This document shows, in pieces, positions 8,981 through 17,886 of a stretch of DNA of 43,525 nucleotides. The notes beneath the pieces were generated by a model, which was given only the letters and a program-made list of their open reading frames with translations, was not told where the DNA came from and searched no databases. The translations under genes and the position numbers were made by a program. This stretch comes from Mongoliibacter sp. Its GTDB lineage: Bacteria; Bacteroidota; Bacteroidia; Cytophagales; Cyclobacteriaceae. The stretch is from NCBI RefSeq assembly GCF_007692705.1, contig NZ_REBN01000141.1, positions 1 to 43,525 on the forward strand, given 5' to 3'. The number at the start of each line of letters is the position of its first letter. The first letter of the stretch is position 1.

Positions 8981-9610
8981 ATGGAATTATCTGCCACAGT
9001 GGTCTTGATCATCATTACCGCACTGACTTCTTATCAAGCTTGGAAAAAGCCCATAATGATGGAAAGGTGTATGTTTACTCCTTATACCATCAAGCATAAA
9101 GGGCAGTGGGACAGGTTCGTCCTTTCTGGCTTTATCCATAAGGATAGTATGCATTTGCTATTCAATATGTTTACATTCTATTTCTTTGGAAGAGTGATTG
9201 AAATGTACCTGACCTACAAGTTAGGGACAGGACTTGGTATCATTGTATATGTTTTATTTTACATTGCAGCAATCGTCATAGCAGACATTCCCACTTATTT
9301 CAAACATAATGAAAACAGCTATTATAGAGCATTGGGAGCCTCGGGAGGAGTAGCTGCAACAGTTTTTGCCAGTATTATACTTATGCCCCTTTCGGACATT
9401 TGTCTTTTTGGTCTTCTTTGTCTCCCTGGTTTCGCTTTGGGGATTTTATTTTTGATCTACTCTGTGGTCAAAGCCAAAAAGGGAGATGATGGAATCAATC
9501 ACGATGCACACCTTTATGGAGCGCTTTTCGGAATTGTCTTCATCCTGATAATGTCCCCGCAAAGTGCTTTGGATTTCGTAGAGCAAATAAAAAGCTTCAG
9601 GATATTTTAA
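8981..9610 (+). CDS. Rhomboid family intramembrane serine protease
   Basis: Six or so hydrophobic segments with rhomboid signatures: HLLFNMFTFYFFG in the second helix (His58, Asn62), the catalytic GASG with Ser121, and His177 in HDAHLYGALFG. These form the Ser-His dyad that cleaves transmembrane substrates within the inner membrane. The length of 209 aa fits a minimal bacterial rhomboid. It starts 9 bases after the synthase stop and is the last gene of the rnr unit. The hairpin terminator spans its stop codon. Substrates are unknown. Confidence 0.93.
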   Translation: MELSATVVLIIITALTSYQAWKKPIMMERCMFTPYTIKHKGQWDRFVLSGFIHKDSMHLLFNMFTFYFFGRVIEMYLTYKLGTGLGIIVYVLFYIAAIVIADIPTYFKHNENSYYRALGASGGVAATVFASIILMPLSDICLFGLLCLPGFALGILFLIYSVVKAKKGDDGINHDAHLYGALFGIVFILIMSPQSALDFVEQIKSFRIF

Positions 9611-9622
9611 CCTGAAGCTTTT
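9590..9622. terminator. Hairpin terminator overlapping the rhomboid stop codon
   Basis: Perfect 12-base arms AAAAGCTTCAGG (9590-9601) and CCTGAAGCTTTT (9611-9622) with a 9-base loop that contains the TAA stop of the rhomboid gene. The arms are flanked by A/T on both sides, so it can act in both directions between the convergent rhomboid and hibernation-factor genes. Confidence 0.8.
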
Positions 9623-9652
9623 AAAAACTTTTACTGTTGTGAATGTGGGGAA

Positions 9653-9961
9653 TTATTTCCCCTTTTTGAGTTGTCTGATATTTTTATCAGTAACTGATTT
9701 TAACAATGGGATCCAGTGTTCCCCCTTATCTTCTGCAAAAACATCCGGACCAGGTATTCCCACACGCATTCCCACCACGCTTTCTGCAGAGGCGCCTTGC
9801 CCTTCGTTTTTAAAATAAATATCAACGGCATTTATCACATTGGTAAACTTAGAAAGCTTATCAATACAGCTTCTGATTTCTGCCTGTACCGCATCACTGA
9901 TATCGAGATTTACTGATTGTACGTCAATTTTTACTCCTCTATAATTTTCTGTGTAGTTCAT
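9653..9961 (-). CDS. hpf: Ribosome hibernation factor, HPF/RaiA family
   Basis: The 102-residue protein has the beta-alpha-beta-beta-beta-alpha pattern of the short HPF/RaiA/YfiA family: VDVQS-type first strand, then SDAVQAEIRSCIDKLSKFTNVINAVDIYFKNE, and a basic C-terminal IRQLKKGK. Such proteins bind the 30S decoding region and hold ribosomes inactive or dimerised in slow growth. It is somewhat shorter and less basic than typical HPF but the fold pattern is clear. It is divergent from the baeRF gene, also implicated in ribosome biology, and has a good promoter candidate at 10037-10066. Confidence 0.88.
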   Translation of the reverse strand: MNYTENYRGVKIDVQSVNLDISDAVQAEIRSCIDKLSKFTNVINAVDIYFKNEGQGASAESVVGMRVGIPGPDVFAEDKGEHWIPLLKSVTDKNIRQLKKGK

Positions 9962-10036
9962 AAATATTATTTTAGTTGAATTTAGTTATCCTTGGCTAAG
10001 TTTTTGAGCCTTTTAATGTGGGTCTTAAGCCCAAGT

Positions 10037-10066
10037 CAAAATTAAATGTTTAACCTTAAAATCAAA
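10037..10066 (-). promoter_or_regulatory. Bacteroidota-type promoter for the HPF gene
   Basis: On the minus strand the sequence reads TTTG (10066-10063), 18 bases, TAATTTTG (10044-10037). This matches the Bacteroidota housekeeping pattern TTTG-N19-21-TAnnTTTG with a spacer one base short. It predicts a leader of roughly 70 bases before the ATG. Confidence 0.55.
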
Positions 10067-10070
10067 TCCA

Positions 10071-11240
10071 ATGGAAATTTTTAATAGAAACAATTTTATA
10101 AATCTATCCAAAAAGAAAGCCAATCCTACTATCACTATCTACAGTCCTACCTCCCGTCAAAGTTCAGACGGATATAAAAAAGACCAGATAAATTTCAAAA
10201 ATCAATTGAAGGATGTCAAAAGTAAGCTAGAGAAAGAGCACATGATGGAAGAGTCAGATATAGAAAAGCTACTTTCACCAGCTTCGGAATTATTGGATAA
10301 CCATAAATTTTGGCAGAATAATTCTGATATGCTAGCCTGCTTTATTTCAGAAGAGGGAATGGAAATGATCAAAGTACCAATTGACCTTAGGGAAGGGCAG
10401 AATTTTATCGGAGAAAAACCTATGCTGTTGCCAATGATTCCTGAATTGTCAGATGATGGACATTATTATATTTTATTGCTCAATTTGGATCAAATCAGAC
10501 TGTACGAAGCCACAAGAAATACGGTTCAGGAAATCATCCTAGATCCAGAAGAAGTGGCAGTATCTTTCACTGCTGAGGAAGAGGAGGATGAGAATCAAGA
10601 TCAGCTTCATGGGCAAGGGGGAAGTGGCAATGTAGGAGCAATGTTCCACGGTCACGATGGTGGTTCTGATGAAGTAAAGAAGGTCACCATTTTGAATTAT
10701 TTTCACAGGATGACGAATATGTTAGAACCAAAGCTCAATCAAAATCCTCTACCTTTGGTATTAGCAGGTGTTGACTATTTGATTCCTATATTTAACGATG
10801 CCACCAAGTACAATCATATGTTGAAAGGGCATGTAAGTGGTGCTTATGGAGAAAAAGACATGATGACCTTACATCAAAAATCTTGGGAGATAGTAGCTCC
10901 ATTTTTTGAAAAAGAAAAGATCAAAAGAAAAGAAAATTATGATCAAAAGGCTGCAGATGGTCTTGCCATTAGCAATGATAAGCTGAAAATCATAAAAGCT
11001 GCACTTACGGGAGGTGTGGACACGCTTTTGGTGAATTCAAACCACCAACATCTTTATGGGTCATATGACCCGGACAATCACCAGATTAACATATCTGAAG
11101 ACAAAAAAAAAGGTGAACATTGTCTAATAGATGAAGCTGCTTCCAAAGTAGTGGAATTCAGCGGAAAAGTATATATGGTAGAAGATGACAACATGCCAGA
11201 CGGTGCCCAAGTGGCAGCAATACTTCGGTATCCGCTTTAA
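10071..11240 (+). CDS. Bacterial archaeo-eukaryotic release factor (baeRF) family protein
   Basis: A 389-residue soluble protein starting MEIFNRNNFINLS with ITIYSPTSRQ, a coiled central helix and later YYILLLNLDQIRLYEATR, a strand pattern of eRF1-like domains. It then has a Glu-rich and Gly/His-rich loop (about residues 168-205) and a C-terminal third with GGVDTLLVNSN and VAAILRYPL typical of the eRF1 domain 3 (pelota-like) fold. Families of this kind are proposed to act at the ribosome, but the biochemical role in bacteria is unproven. I am fairly sure of the superfamily, less of the subfamily. It is followed directly by a strong terminator, so it is monocistronic. Confidence 0.75.
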   Translation: MEIFNRNNFINLSKKKANPTITIYSPTSRQSSDGYKKDQINFKNQLKDVKSKLEKEHMMEESDIEKLLSPASELLDNHKFWQNNSDMLACFISEEGMEMIKVPIDLREGQNFIGEKPMLLPMIPELSDDGHYYILLLNLDQIRLYEATRNTVQEIILDPEEVAVSFTAEEEEDENQDQLHGQGGSGNVGAMFHGHDGGSDEVKKVTILNYFHRMTNMLEPKLNQNPLPLVLAGVDYLIPIFNDATKYNHMLKGHVSGAYGEKDMMTLHQKSWEIVAPFFEKEKIKRKENYDQKAADGLAISNDKLKIIKAALTGGVDTLLVNSNHQHLYGSYDPDNHQINISEDKKKGEHCLIDEAASKVVEFSGKVYMVEDDNMPDGAQVAAILRYPL

Positions 11241-11261
11241 TCAAAAACCATAATTAAGATG

Positions 11262-11302
11262 AACCATAAAAGGCAGGATTTCCTGCCTTTTATGGTTTTT
11301 TT
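11262..11302. terminator. Strong bidirectional intrinsic terminator
   Basis: Perfect 17-base arms (11262-11278 and 11281-11297; GGCAGGA/TCCTGCC at the tip) with a 2-base centre, followed by a T run. It lies between the convergent baeRF and PAP2-like genes and can serve both. Confidence 0.92.
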
Positions 11303-11315
11303 AACTTATTATCTG

Positions 11316-11936
11316 TTATGACATCCAATACCACATCCCGCTGAAACATACCGAAAAACCCAATAAAAACCCCCAAAGAATTTCACTGGGTTTATGTGCA
11401 TTCAAATACAACCTTGATGTCCCAATAGCTCCAGTGAGCACCATTGTGCCAAGAAAAATAGGTAAGGTTTGAGACTGTGGATTTTGGATCAAAACAAATA
11501 GTGCAAACCCAAGTAATCCTGATGCACCCATCATGTGCGCACTGATTTTTGAGAAAAATGTCACTATGGTGAGGATAATGATGCAGGCTGTGATCATAAA
11601 CATCGCCATGATAATCAAAGGATCCAATTCCTGCTTGGTAGAAAAAAGGTAAGTAGCCAATAAAAAGAATGCACTCACCATCCCGAAAGGCAAAAGTCTT
11701 TCATTTCTTTCTCTCATGTGCAATGAAGATATATTTTTAGTGAGTTTCAATGTCAGAATACTCAGCGAAGGAATGATGAATGTTGTTAGAAATACCATAA
11801 ACACCAAAAGCAGGTTTGTAGTAAAACTGAATTGTGGTGGTTGCTGTGCTTTGAAAAGAAGCAAGGCCACTACAAATGTAGGCATGAGTAGTGGCTGAAA
11901 TAAATATGTAATCAACAATGCTAAACTTCTGTACAC
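11316..11936 (-). CDS. PAP2-like integral membrane protein with degenerate active site
   Basis: Six hydrophobic segments. The spacing of motifs recalls the PAP2 phosphatase superfamily: a basic RERNERLLP segment, SAHMMGASG where the family has PSGH, and SRLYLNAHKPSE where it has SR-x5-H-x3-D. The SR and His of the third motif are kept, but the second motif lacks the canonical PSGH and the terminal Asp is Glu, so activity is uncertain. The GTG start is directly after the TAA of rpoN, so it is the downstream gene of an rpoN operon. A lipid phosphatase role (undecaprenyl or phosphatidyl substrates) is inference only. Confidence 0.75.
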   Translation of the reverse strand: MYRSLALLITYLFQPLLMPTFVVALLLFKAQQPPQFSFTTNLLLVFMVFLTTFIIPSLSILTLKLTKNISSLHMRERNERLLPFGMVSAFFLLATYLFSTKQELDPLIIMAMFMITACIIILTIVTFFSKISAHMMGASGLLGFALFVLIQNPQSQTLPIFLGTMVLTGAIGTSRLYLNAHKPSEILWGFLLGFSVCFSGMWYWMS

Positions 11937-13394
11937 TTATAGCTCTTTTCTTAGTCTGGCGACTGGGATTTGTAATTGTTCTCTGTATTTGGCTACTGTT
12001 CTTCGGGCTATGTTATACCCCTTATCATTTAGCAATTTCACAAGTTTATCGTCAGAGAGCGGCTTCCTTTTATCTTCATTATCGACCATTTGATGCAATA
12101 CAGACTTCACTTCTTTATTGCTGACGTCTTCACCCGAATCTGTTGCTATACCTTCAGAGAAGAAATATTTCAATGGAAATATCCCAAACTCTGTCTGTAT
12201 AGATTTACTGTTGGCAACCCTAGACACAGTAGAAATATCCATTTCTATTTTTTCAGCAATATCCTTTAATATCATTGGCTTGAGTTTGGTCTCATCACCT
12301 TCAATAAAAAATTCAGTCTGATAATCTAAAATCGCCTGCATAGTTCTCAAAAGAGTTTGTTGCCGCTGTTTGATGGCATCAATAAACCATTTTGCAGCAT
12401 CCAATTTTTGCTTGACAAAAGTGACTGTATCCTTAAGTTTTTTGTCTTTTTTATCACTTTTGTCATAGGCATCAAACATTTCTGAATAAGACCTACTAAC
12501 CCTTAACTCAGGAGCGTTCTTAGAGTTTAGAGAAATGTCAACTTTTCCATCCACATTGGTGAGTATAAAATCAGGAATGATATACTGGGTTTTCACCAGT
12601 CCATCAGAAACACCACCTGGTTTGGGATTGAGTTTGATGATATAATTGACTGCACTTTTCAACTCATCATCTTCAATTTCAAGTTTCTTTTGAATCTTTG
12701 TATAATGCTTCTTGGTAAATTCCTCAAAGCATTCCGAAACAATCTTGATGGCGTTAATGACTATTGGGTCCTCTGGATGTTCTTTTCTTTCTAATTGGAT
12801 CAAGAGACATTCTTGGAGGTTCCTTGCAGCTATTCCTGCGGGGTCAAAGTCTTGGATTTTCCTGAGAATCTCTTCCAATTCATCCAAGTCTGTTTCTATA
12901 TTTTGGGAAAAAGCAAGGTCATTGAGTATTGCTTCCAAGTCCCTCCTGATGTAGCCATCGTTTTCGATGCTGCCTATGAGTTGCTTTCCAATAATCTTTT
13001 GTCTCTCATCAAGTTTTAGAAAGCCAAGTTGGGAAATCAGCTGCTCGTGAAGTGAGGAGCCGCTGGAAATTGGAATTTCCCGGTCTTCTTCATCCGGAGA
13101 ATAGTTTCCGTCACCCTGCATTTTATAGCCTCCATAATCATCATTCAGATAGTCATCAATATTTAGCTCTTTTTCATCAAAAGAAGCTTCCTCTTCATAA
13201 TTATCATCAAAATCTTCATCCTCAGATTCTTTTTTCTCCTCATCTCTTCCTTCTTCAAGCGCAGGATTGATCTCCAACTCCTCCTCTATCCTTGTATCTA
13301 GTTCAGCAGTAGGCACCTGCAACAATTTGATAAATTGTATCTGCTGAGGAGAAAGCTTTTGAGATAAGACCTGGCTTAAATGTAATTTCTGCAT
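11937..13394 (-). CDS. rpoN: RNA polymerase sigma-54 factor
   Basis: Sigma-54 directs RNA polymerase to -24/-12 promoters that need an AAA+ activator. Region I is recognisable in SQVLSQKLSPQQIQFIKLLQVP and is Gln/Leu-rich; a strongly acidic region II follows (about residues 45-105). The core-binding domain is in the middle (DFDPAGIAARNLQECL), and a helix-turn-helix and the RpoN box ARRTVAKYREQL lie within the last 23 residues. The length of 485 is normal. The PAP2-like gene abuts it. No activator gene is present in this window. Confidence 0.96.
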   Translation of the reverse strand: MQKLHLSQVLSQKLSPQQIQFIKLLQVPTAELDTRIEEELEINPALEEGRDEEKKESEDEDFDDNYEEEASFDEKELNIDDYLNDDYGGYKMQGDGNYSPDEEDREIPISSGSSLHEQLISQLGFLKLDERQKIIGKQLIGSIENDGYIRRDLEAILNDLAFSQNIETDLDELEEILRKIQDFDPAGIAARNLQECLLIQLERKEHPEDPIVINAIKIVSECFEEFTKKHYTKIQKKLEIEDDELKSAVNYIIKLNPKPGGVSDGLVKTQYIIPDFILTNVDGKVDISLNSKNAPELRVSRSYSEMFDAYDKSDKKDKKLKDTVTFVKQKLDAAKWFIDAIKQRQQTLLRTMQAILDYQTEFFIEGDETKLKPMILKDIAEKIEMDISTVSRVANSKSIQTEFGIFPLKYFFSEGIATDSGEDVSNKEVKSVLHQMVDNEDKRKPLSDDKLVKLLNDKGYNIARRTVAKYREQLQIPVARLRKEL

Positions 13395-13444
13395 ATGTAT
13401 TTTCTGTTAGAAAAGTCGACTAGGTTATTGCTGTACTAGGGATT

Positions 13445-13474
13445 CAAATTTATCACCCTTAGTCTCCAAATTTA
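13445..13474 (-). promoter_or_regulatory. Candidate rpoN promoter, duplicated -7 word
   Basis: On the minus strand TAAATTTG occurs twice, at 13452-13445 and 13474-13467, 22 bases apart, 50-80 bases upstream of the rpoN ATG. Each fits the -7 pattern TAnnTTTG. No TTTG stands at the ideal distance, so the call rests on the -7 word and position only. Confidence 0.35.
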
Positions 13475-13587
13475 GGAAATTAGAACAATTTATTGATAAA
13501 AAGCTTATTATATCGTTTTTTTGCATTCCTTTCCAAAGGGCCTTTTTATAGGTTTACTTAATATTTCATCAACATTATCAATTTGAT

Positions 13588-15039
13588 ATGGCTTTTAATA
13601 AAAGAGAAAAAATACAGGATCTCTTGTCTGGGGATTTTCTGGACACGCAAGTGAGCATCATGGGCTGGGTAAGAACCAAAAGGAGCAATAAGAACGTCTC
13701 CTTTATCGCCATGAACGACGGCTCCACCATCAAAAACTTTCAGGTGGTTGCGGATCCTAATCAGATTGAGGATGACATACTGAGAAAATGCACTACTGGC
13801 GCCTGCCTTAAAATCACCGGTAAAATCGTTGCTTCCCAAGGAGCTGGCCAACAAGCTGAACTTGTGGCCGAAACCATCGAAATTTTGGGAGAAGCTGATC
13901 CGGAAAAATATCCGCTTCAGCCCAAAAAACATTCCTTGGAATTCCTAAGAGAAATCGCCCACTTAAGGGTAAGAACAAATACCTTTGGGGCCGTATTTAG
14001 AGTGAGACATGCTCTGGCTTTTGCCGTTCATAAATATTTCAATGACAAGGGCTTTTTCTATATCCACACACCGATCATCACGGCATCAGATGCTGAAGGT
14101 GCCGGCGAAACATTTAAAGTAACAACTTTCGACTTAAAAAATCCTCCTTTAGATGAAGCTGGAAAAATAGATTATAAACAGGATTTCTTCGAAAGAGAAA
14201 CAAATTTAACTGTTTCCGGACAATTAGAAGGGGAGTTGGCGGCAATGGGTTTGGCTGAGATATATACTTTTGGTCCTACTTTCAGGGCTGAAAACTCCAA
14301 TACCACTAGGCACCTCGCTGAATTCTGGATGATTGAACCCGAAATGGCTTTCCACGATGCAGAAGATAATCAGGATTTGGCCGAAGATTTTCTAAAGTAT
14401 ATCATTTCCTACGCCTTGGAAAATTGTAAAGATGACCTGGAGTTCTTGGATAAAAGAGCTCATGAAGAAGAGGTCACCAAAAAAGCTGATCAAAGGGCTG
14501 AAATGGGCCTTTTAGAAAGACTGAAATTTGTGGTAGATAATAAATTTGAAAGGCTTTCTTACACAGAGGCAATTGAGATTCTCCGCAATTCCAACCCTAA
14601 CAAAAAGAAAAAATTCCAATACCTTATTGAGGAATGGGGTGCTGATTTACAATCGGAGCATGAAAGATACTTAGTCGAAAAACATTTCAAGAAACCAGTT
14701 ATTTTGACCGATTATCCAAAAGACATCAAAGCCTTCTACATGCGTCAGAATGAGGATGGAAAAACAGTAGCTGCTATGGATATACTTTTCCCTGGAATCG
14801 GAGAAATTGTAGGAGGTTCACAAAGAGAAGAAAGGTTAGACAAACTGACAGAGCGCATGGAAGAAATGGATATTCCAGCGGAGGAAATGTGGTGGTATTT
14901 GGATACCAGAAGGTTTGGTAGCACCCCACATGCAGGATTTGGATTAGGCTTCGAAAGGATGGTTCAGTTTGTCACAGCAATGGGTAATATCAGAGATGTA
15001 ATTGCCTTCCCAAGAACACCGGGTAATGCTGAATTTTAA
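13588..15039 (+). CDS. asnS: Asparaginyl-tRNA synthetase
   Basis: Class IIb synthetase charging tRNA-Asn. The N-terminal OB fold ([24 protein letters not shown]) binds the anticodon. The catalytic domain shows motif 2 ([21 protein letters not shown]) and motif 3 ([21 protein letters not shown]). Start is the ATG giving [13 protein letters not shown]. At 483 residues it is slightly longer than E. coli AsnRS, as usual in this phylum. It is monocistronic, ending in a bidirectional terminator shared with the convergent MFS gene. Confidence 0.97.
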   Translation: MAFNKREKIQDLLSGDFLDTQVSIMGWVRTKRSNKNVSFIAMNDGSTIKNFQVVADPNQIEDDILRKCTTGACLKITGKIVASQGAGQQAELVAETIEILGEADPEKYPLQPKKHSLEFLREIAHLRVRTNTFGAVFRVRHALAFAVHKYFNDKGFFYIHTPIITASDAEGAGETFKVTTFDLKNPPLDEAGKIDYKQDFFERETNLTVSGQLEGELAAMGLAEIYTFGPTFRAENSNTTRHLAEFWMIEPEMAFHDAEDNQDLAEDFLKYIISYALENCKDDLEFLDKRAHEEEVTKKADQRAEMGLLERLKFVVDNKFERLSYTEAIEILRNSNPNKKKKFQYLIEEWGADLQSEHERYLVEKHFKKPVILTDYPKDIKAFYMRQNEDGKTVAAMDILFPGIGEIVGGSQREERLDKLTERMEEMDIPAEEMWWYLDTRRFGSTPHAGFGLGFERMVQFVTAMGNIRDVIAFPRTPGNAEF

Positions 15040-15054
15040 TCAAAAAATATATCT

Positions 15055-15087
15055 AAAAAGGTCTGGGAAATTCTCAGACCTTTTTTA
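15055..15087. terminator. Bidirectional intrinsic terminator after asnS
   Basis: AAAAAGGTCTG and CAGACCTTTTT arms enclose a short tip with one G-T pair. The T run follows on the + strand and the A run gives a T run on the minus strand. It overlaps the last codon of the convergent MFS gene. Confidence 0.85.
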
Positions 15088-16329
15088 TTTCTCCACAATA
15101 ACCTTGGGATCAACAGTTTCTTCAATGCTTGTCACAGCTTCTACATCCACCACTTTTATCCTTCTGATCAAAGGAATACAAAGTAAACTGAACACAATAG
15201 CGATGTAACCGACAATATTAAAATTGATCAACTCTCCATTGATATTCTCAGCTAGAATAAGACCGGCAACAAAAGATGCCATTCCTGCTGCAATCTGCTG
15301 CACTGCTGAATTAAAGCTCAAGAAGCTCCCTCTATTTTGAGGCAAAGCTGTCCCGGTAATCAAAGCTGAAGCTGGCACCATCCTTCCATTAGAAGTCACG
15401 AAGAACATGGTAGAGATCAGAAGCACATATGGAATAGGAGTTGCACCTAAGTGCGTAATGACAGCTATAGGAATCACATTCAAGGTCATGAAAATGGTGA
15501 AAATCTTCACTTTCCCATATTTATCCGTCATTTTACCAACCCAAGGTGAAGTGAAGATCGTGAATGCACCACCTGCCATGTAAATATAAGTAAGTTCCAT
15601 ATCCGTAAAGCCTACATTAGCGACCATGTATGGGCTTAGAAAGGGAATGATCATAAACTGACCCAACATCATCATGATGGTCAAGGTGATGGCGCGCATT
15701 TGATTTGCATTGCCCGTCACTCTCCTGATGACCTGAATCGGTGTTGGCTTATTGGATTTTGCTACAATATGATCTGTCAAAGAAGGTATGTACTTATAGA
15801 TCATCCAAAATATCACTCCTGATAAACCTGCTAGAAAAACGAAAGGAGCATGCCAGTTAGATAAACTAGCGATAAACAAACCGAATGGTACACCAAAAAC
15901 TGAGGCTACAGAAAATGCTGCCATTACCAATCCCATTGCCCGACCTCTTCTGCTATCGGGAATAACATCTCCGATTATAGAAAGTATCAAAGCAGATGTC
16001 AAGCCTCCAAACAGCCCTGAAATAATTCGAGCTGTCAATAAAATGATGTAATTGGGAGATAAAGCACAGGCGATTGTTCCTAAGAAGAACCCAAAGAAAA
16101 CCCACATCATAATGCTCCTTCGATCGTATTTATCTAGAACAAAAGCTCCCAAAAAACTACTTGCCCCTGCAGCAAAGGTATAAGAAGAGACCAAAAGACC
16201 GAATTCCCTTGGGCTGATTTCAAAAATCCTCATCAGCTGCGGTCCTAGTGGCATCAAGATCATAAAGTCCACTATGTGGGTGAAATTGATTGCTGCTAAA
16301 GTCCACAGTAGTAGTTTTTCTTTTTTCAT
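15085..16329 (-). CDS. MFS transporter
   Basis: A 414-residue protein with about 12 hydrophobic segments. The loop between helices 2 and 3 reads GAFVLDKYDRRSIM, the MFS signature (G-x3-D-R/K-x-G/R-R type). Near the N-terminus NFTHIVDFMILMPLGPQLMRIF places an Asp in helix 1, as in drug/H+ antiporter type carriers, so multidrug or metabolite efflux is plausible; the substrate is unknown. It follows the NAD(P)HX repair gene on the same strand with an 84-base gap, which contains a 12-base palindrome, so it may have its own control. Confidence 0.9.
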   Translation of the reverse strand: MKKEKLLLWTLAAINFTHIVDFMILMPLGPQLMRIFEISPREFGLLVSSYTFAAGASSFLGAFVLDKYDRRSIMMWVFFGFFLGTIACALSPNYIILLTARIISGLFGGLTSALILSIIGDVIPDSRRGRAMGLVMAAFSVASVFGVPFGLFIASLSNWHAPFVFLAGLSGVIFWMIYKYIPSLTDHIVAKSNKPTPIQVIRRVTGNANQMRAITLTIMMMLGQFMIIPFLSPYMVANVGFTDMELTYIYMAGGAFTIFTSPWVGKMTDKYGKVKIFTIFMTLNVIPIAVITHLGATPIPYVLLISTMFFVTSNGRMVPASALITGTALPQNRGSFLSFNSAVQQIAAGMASFVAGLILAENINGELINFNIVGYIAIVFSLLCIPLIRRIKVVDVEAVTSIEETVDPKVIVEK

Positions 16330-16378
16330 ATATCCAAAATACTCATGTACAACTACCTGCCATCTGAATAAGTTCTGG

Positions 16379-16390
16379 AACCCTAGGGTT
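16379..16390. promoter_or_regulatory. Perfect 12-base palindrome upstream of the MFS gene
   Basis: AACCCTAGGGTT reads the same on both strands. It sits in the 84-base gap between the NAD(P)HX repair gene and the MFS gene, about 50 bases before the MFS start. With no loop it resembles a dimeric repressor site more than a terminator. This is inference. Confidence 0.3.
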
Positions 16391-16413
16391 TAAATTATCT
16401 TCTGAAAAAGAAA

Positions 16414-17886
16414 TTAATCTATATTCATTTCCAAAAAACTTGTGGGAATACTTTCTATGATATCAGATGCGATCATCCCTCTAACTTTTGTCTTTGAGGC
16501 AATTTCACCTGCAAGACCATGATGAAATACTCCGCAGATACAGGCATTCAAAGGACTATAACCCTGCCCTAGGAAGGAGGTAATCATACCAGTCAGAACA
16601 TCTCCTGCACCAGCAGTAGCCATGTGTTTATTCCCCGTTGAATTAAAATACTGTTTTCCGTCAGGAGCAGAAATACATGTAAAAGCCCCTTTCAAGACAA
16701 CAAAAACCTGATTTTTGACAGCAAGGGAGGAGGCCTTTTCTAGTCTTTCAAAATGATGTTCCGAATTACCTGCCAGCCTTTCAAATTCTTTCAGATGAGG
16801 GGTAAGTATGCTTCCCTTAGGTATAAAGTCCCAAAGCTCTTCATGCTCAGAAAGTAAGTTAAGCGCATCTGCATCCAAAACCATAGGCTTGTCATAGGAC
16901 CTGAAAATTTGACCTAACAACATCAGGGGAACTTCGCCAAGCCCGGGACCTATACCCACCGCATCAAATTTATCCATGTCTTTGATAACTTGTTCCTCAT
17001 CAACCATCACTTCTGTGCATGCAATATGAATCACATCAGTAGACGCACCTTCAGCCCACACATGAACCAATCCACTACCACTTCTCAGGGCTGATTTAGC
17101 ACTCAAAATAATAGCACCAACTTTACCTTTTCTTCCCCCAATCAGTAATACCCTACCAAAATCCCCTTTATGACTAAACTTATGGAAATATTTATGCAAA
17201 ACGGGGATATCAGAAGATCTCAAATAATACCTTGAACTTCCAAATTCTTTCAAGAATTCATCGGGGATACCCAAATCAAGAACCTTAAGACCTCCAACAT
17301 ACTTAATATGATCAGGAGTCAGTAGTGACAATTTAGGAAACTGGAAGCTGACTGTCACGTCCGCCTTAAATGCTTCTCCTTCTACAAGAGTATCAGAGGG
17401 AAGACCCGAAGGTACATCAATAGCTATTTTCTCTCCCAAGAGTTGGTTCAGTTCAAGAATCACATCCCTATACTTTCCTTCCAGTGGCCTATTGATCCCC
17501 ACGCCAAATAAGGCGTCAATGACCATTTCCCCCGAAACCAGATTAAGGTCTAGGCTTGGATATTCAAATCTCCCAATGTCTTCGGGTAATAGATCAAAGT
17601 TTTTTTGCCAATCAAGGCTACTGTTATCCTTATTTGAGAATAACACCACTGCCACAATATAACCTCTCTCAAAAAGCAAGCGTGCTATGGCCAAGCCATC
17701 TCCACCATTATTACCTGGCCCTACAAAAACAAAAATCTTTTTTTTCTTTTCACTATGGTTCTCTAAAAACCAAGTCAAAAAAGCATTGGCAGCCCTTTCC
17801 ATCAATTCCCATGAACTGATCTGCTCCTTTTGGACATACTTTTTATCCAATGCTGCGATAAGATGGCCCGGTAGTATACTAAGCAT
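16414..17886 (-). CDS. nnr: Bifunctional NAD(P)HX epimerase / ADP-dependent NAD(P)HX dehydratase
   Basis: Repairs hydrated NADH and NADPH. The N-terminal YjeF_N half (about 1-215) has VGPGNNGGDGL and DALFGVGINRPLEG, the epimerase site. The C-terminal ribokinase-like half has GGRKGKVGA, GIGPGLG, VLDADALNLL and the AGAGDVLTG catalytic Asp motif of the dehydratase. The 490-residue fused form is usual in bacteria. It overlaps the UMF1-family transporter gene upstream by 8 bases, so the two are co-transcribed. Confidence 0.96.
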   Translation of the reverse strand: MLSILPGHLIAALDKKYVQKEQISSWELMERAANAFLTWFLENHSEKKKKIFVFVGPGNNGGDGLAIARLLFERGYIVAVVLFSNKDNSSLDWQKNFDLLPEDIGRFEYPSLDLNLVSGEMVIDALFGVGINRPLEGKYRDVILELNQLLGEKIAIDVPSGLPSDTLVEGEAFKADVTVSFQFPKLSLLTPDHIKYVGGLKVLDLGIPDEFLKEFGSSRYYLRSSDIPVLHKYFHKFSHKGDFGRVLLIGGRKGKVGAIILSAKSALRSGSGLVHVWAEGASTDVIHIACTEVMVDEEQVIKDMDKFDAVGIGPGLGEVPLMLLGQIFRSYDKPMVLDADALNLLSEHEELWDFIPKGSILTPHLKEFERLAGNSEHHFERLEKASSLAVKNQVFVVLKGAFTCISAPDGKQYFNSTGNKHMATAGAGDVLTGMITSFLGQGYSPLNACICGVFHHGLAGEIASKTKVRGMIASDIIESIPTSFLEMNID

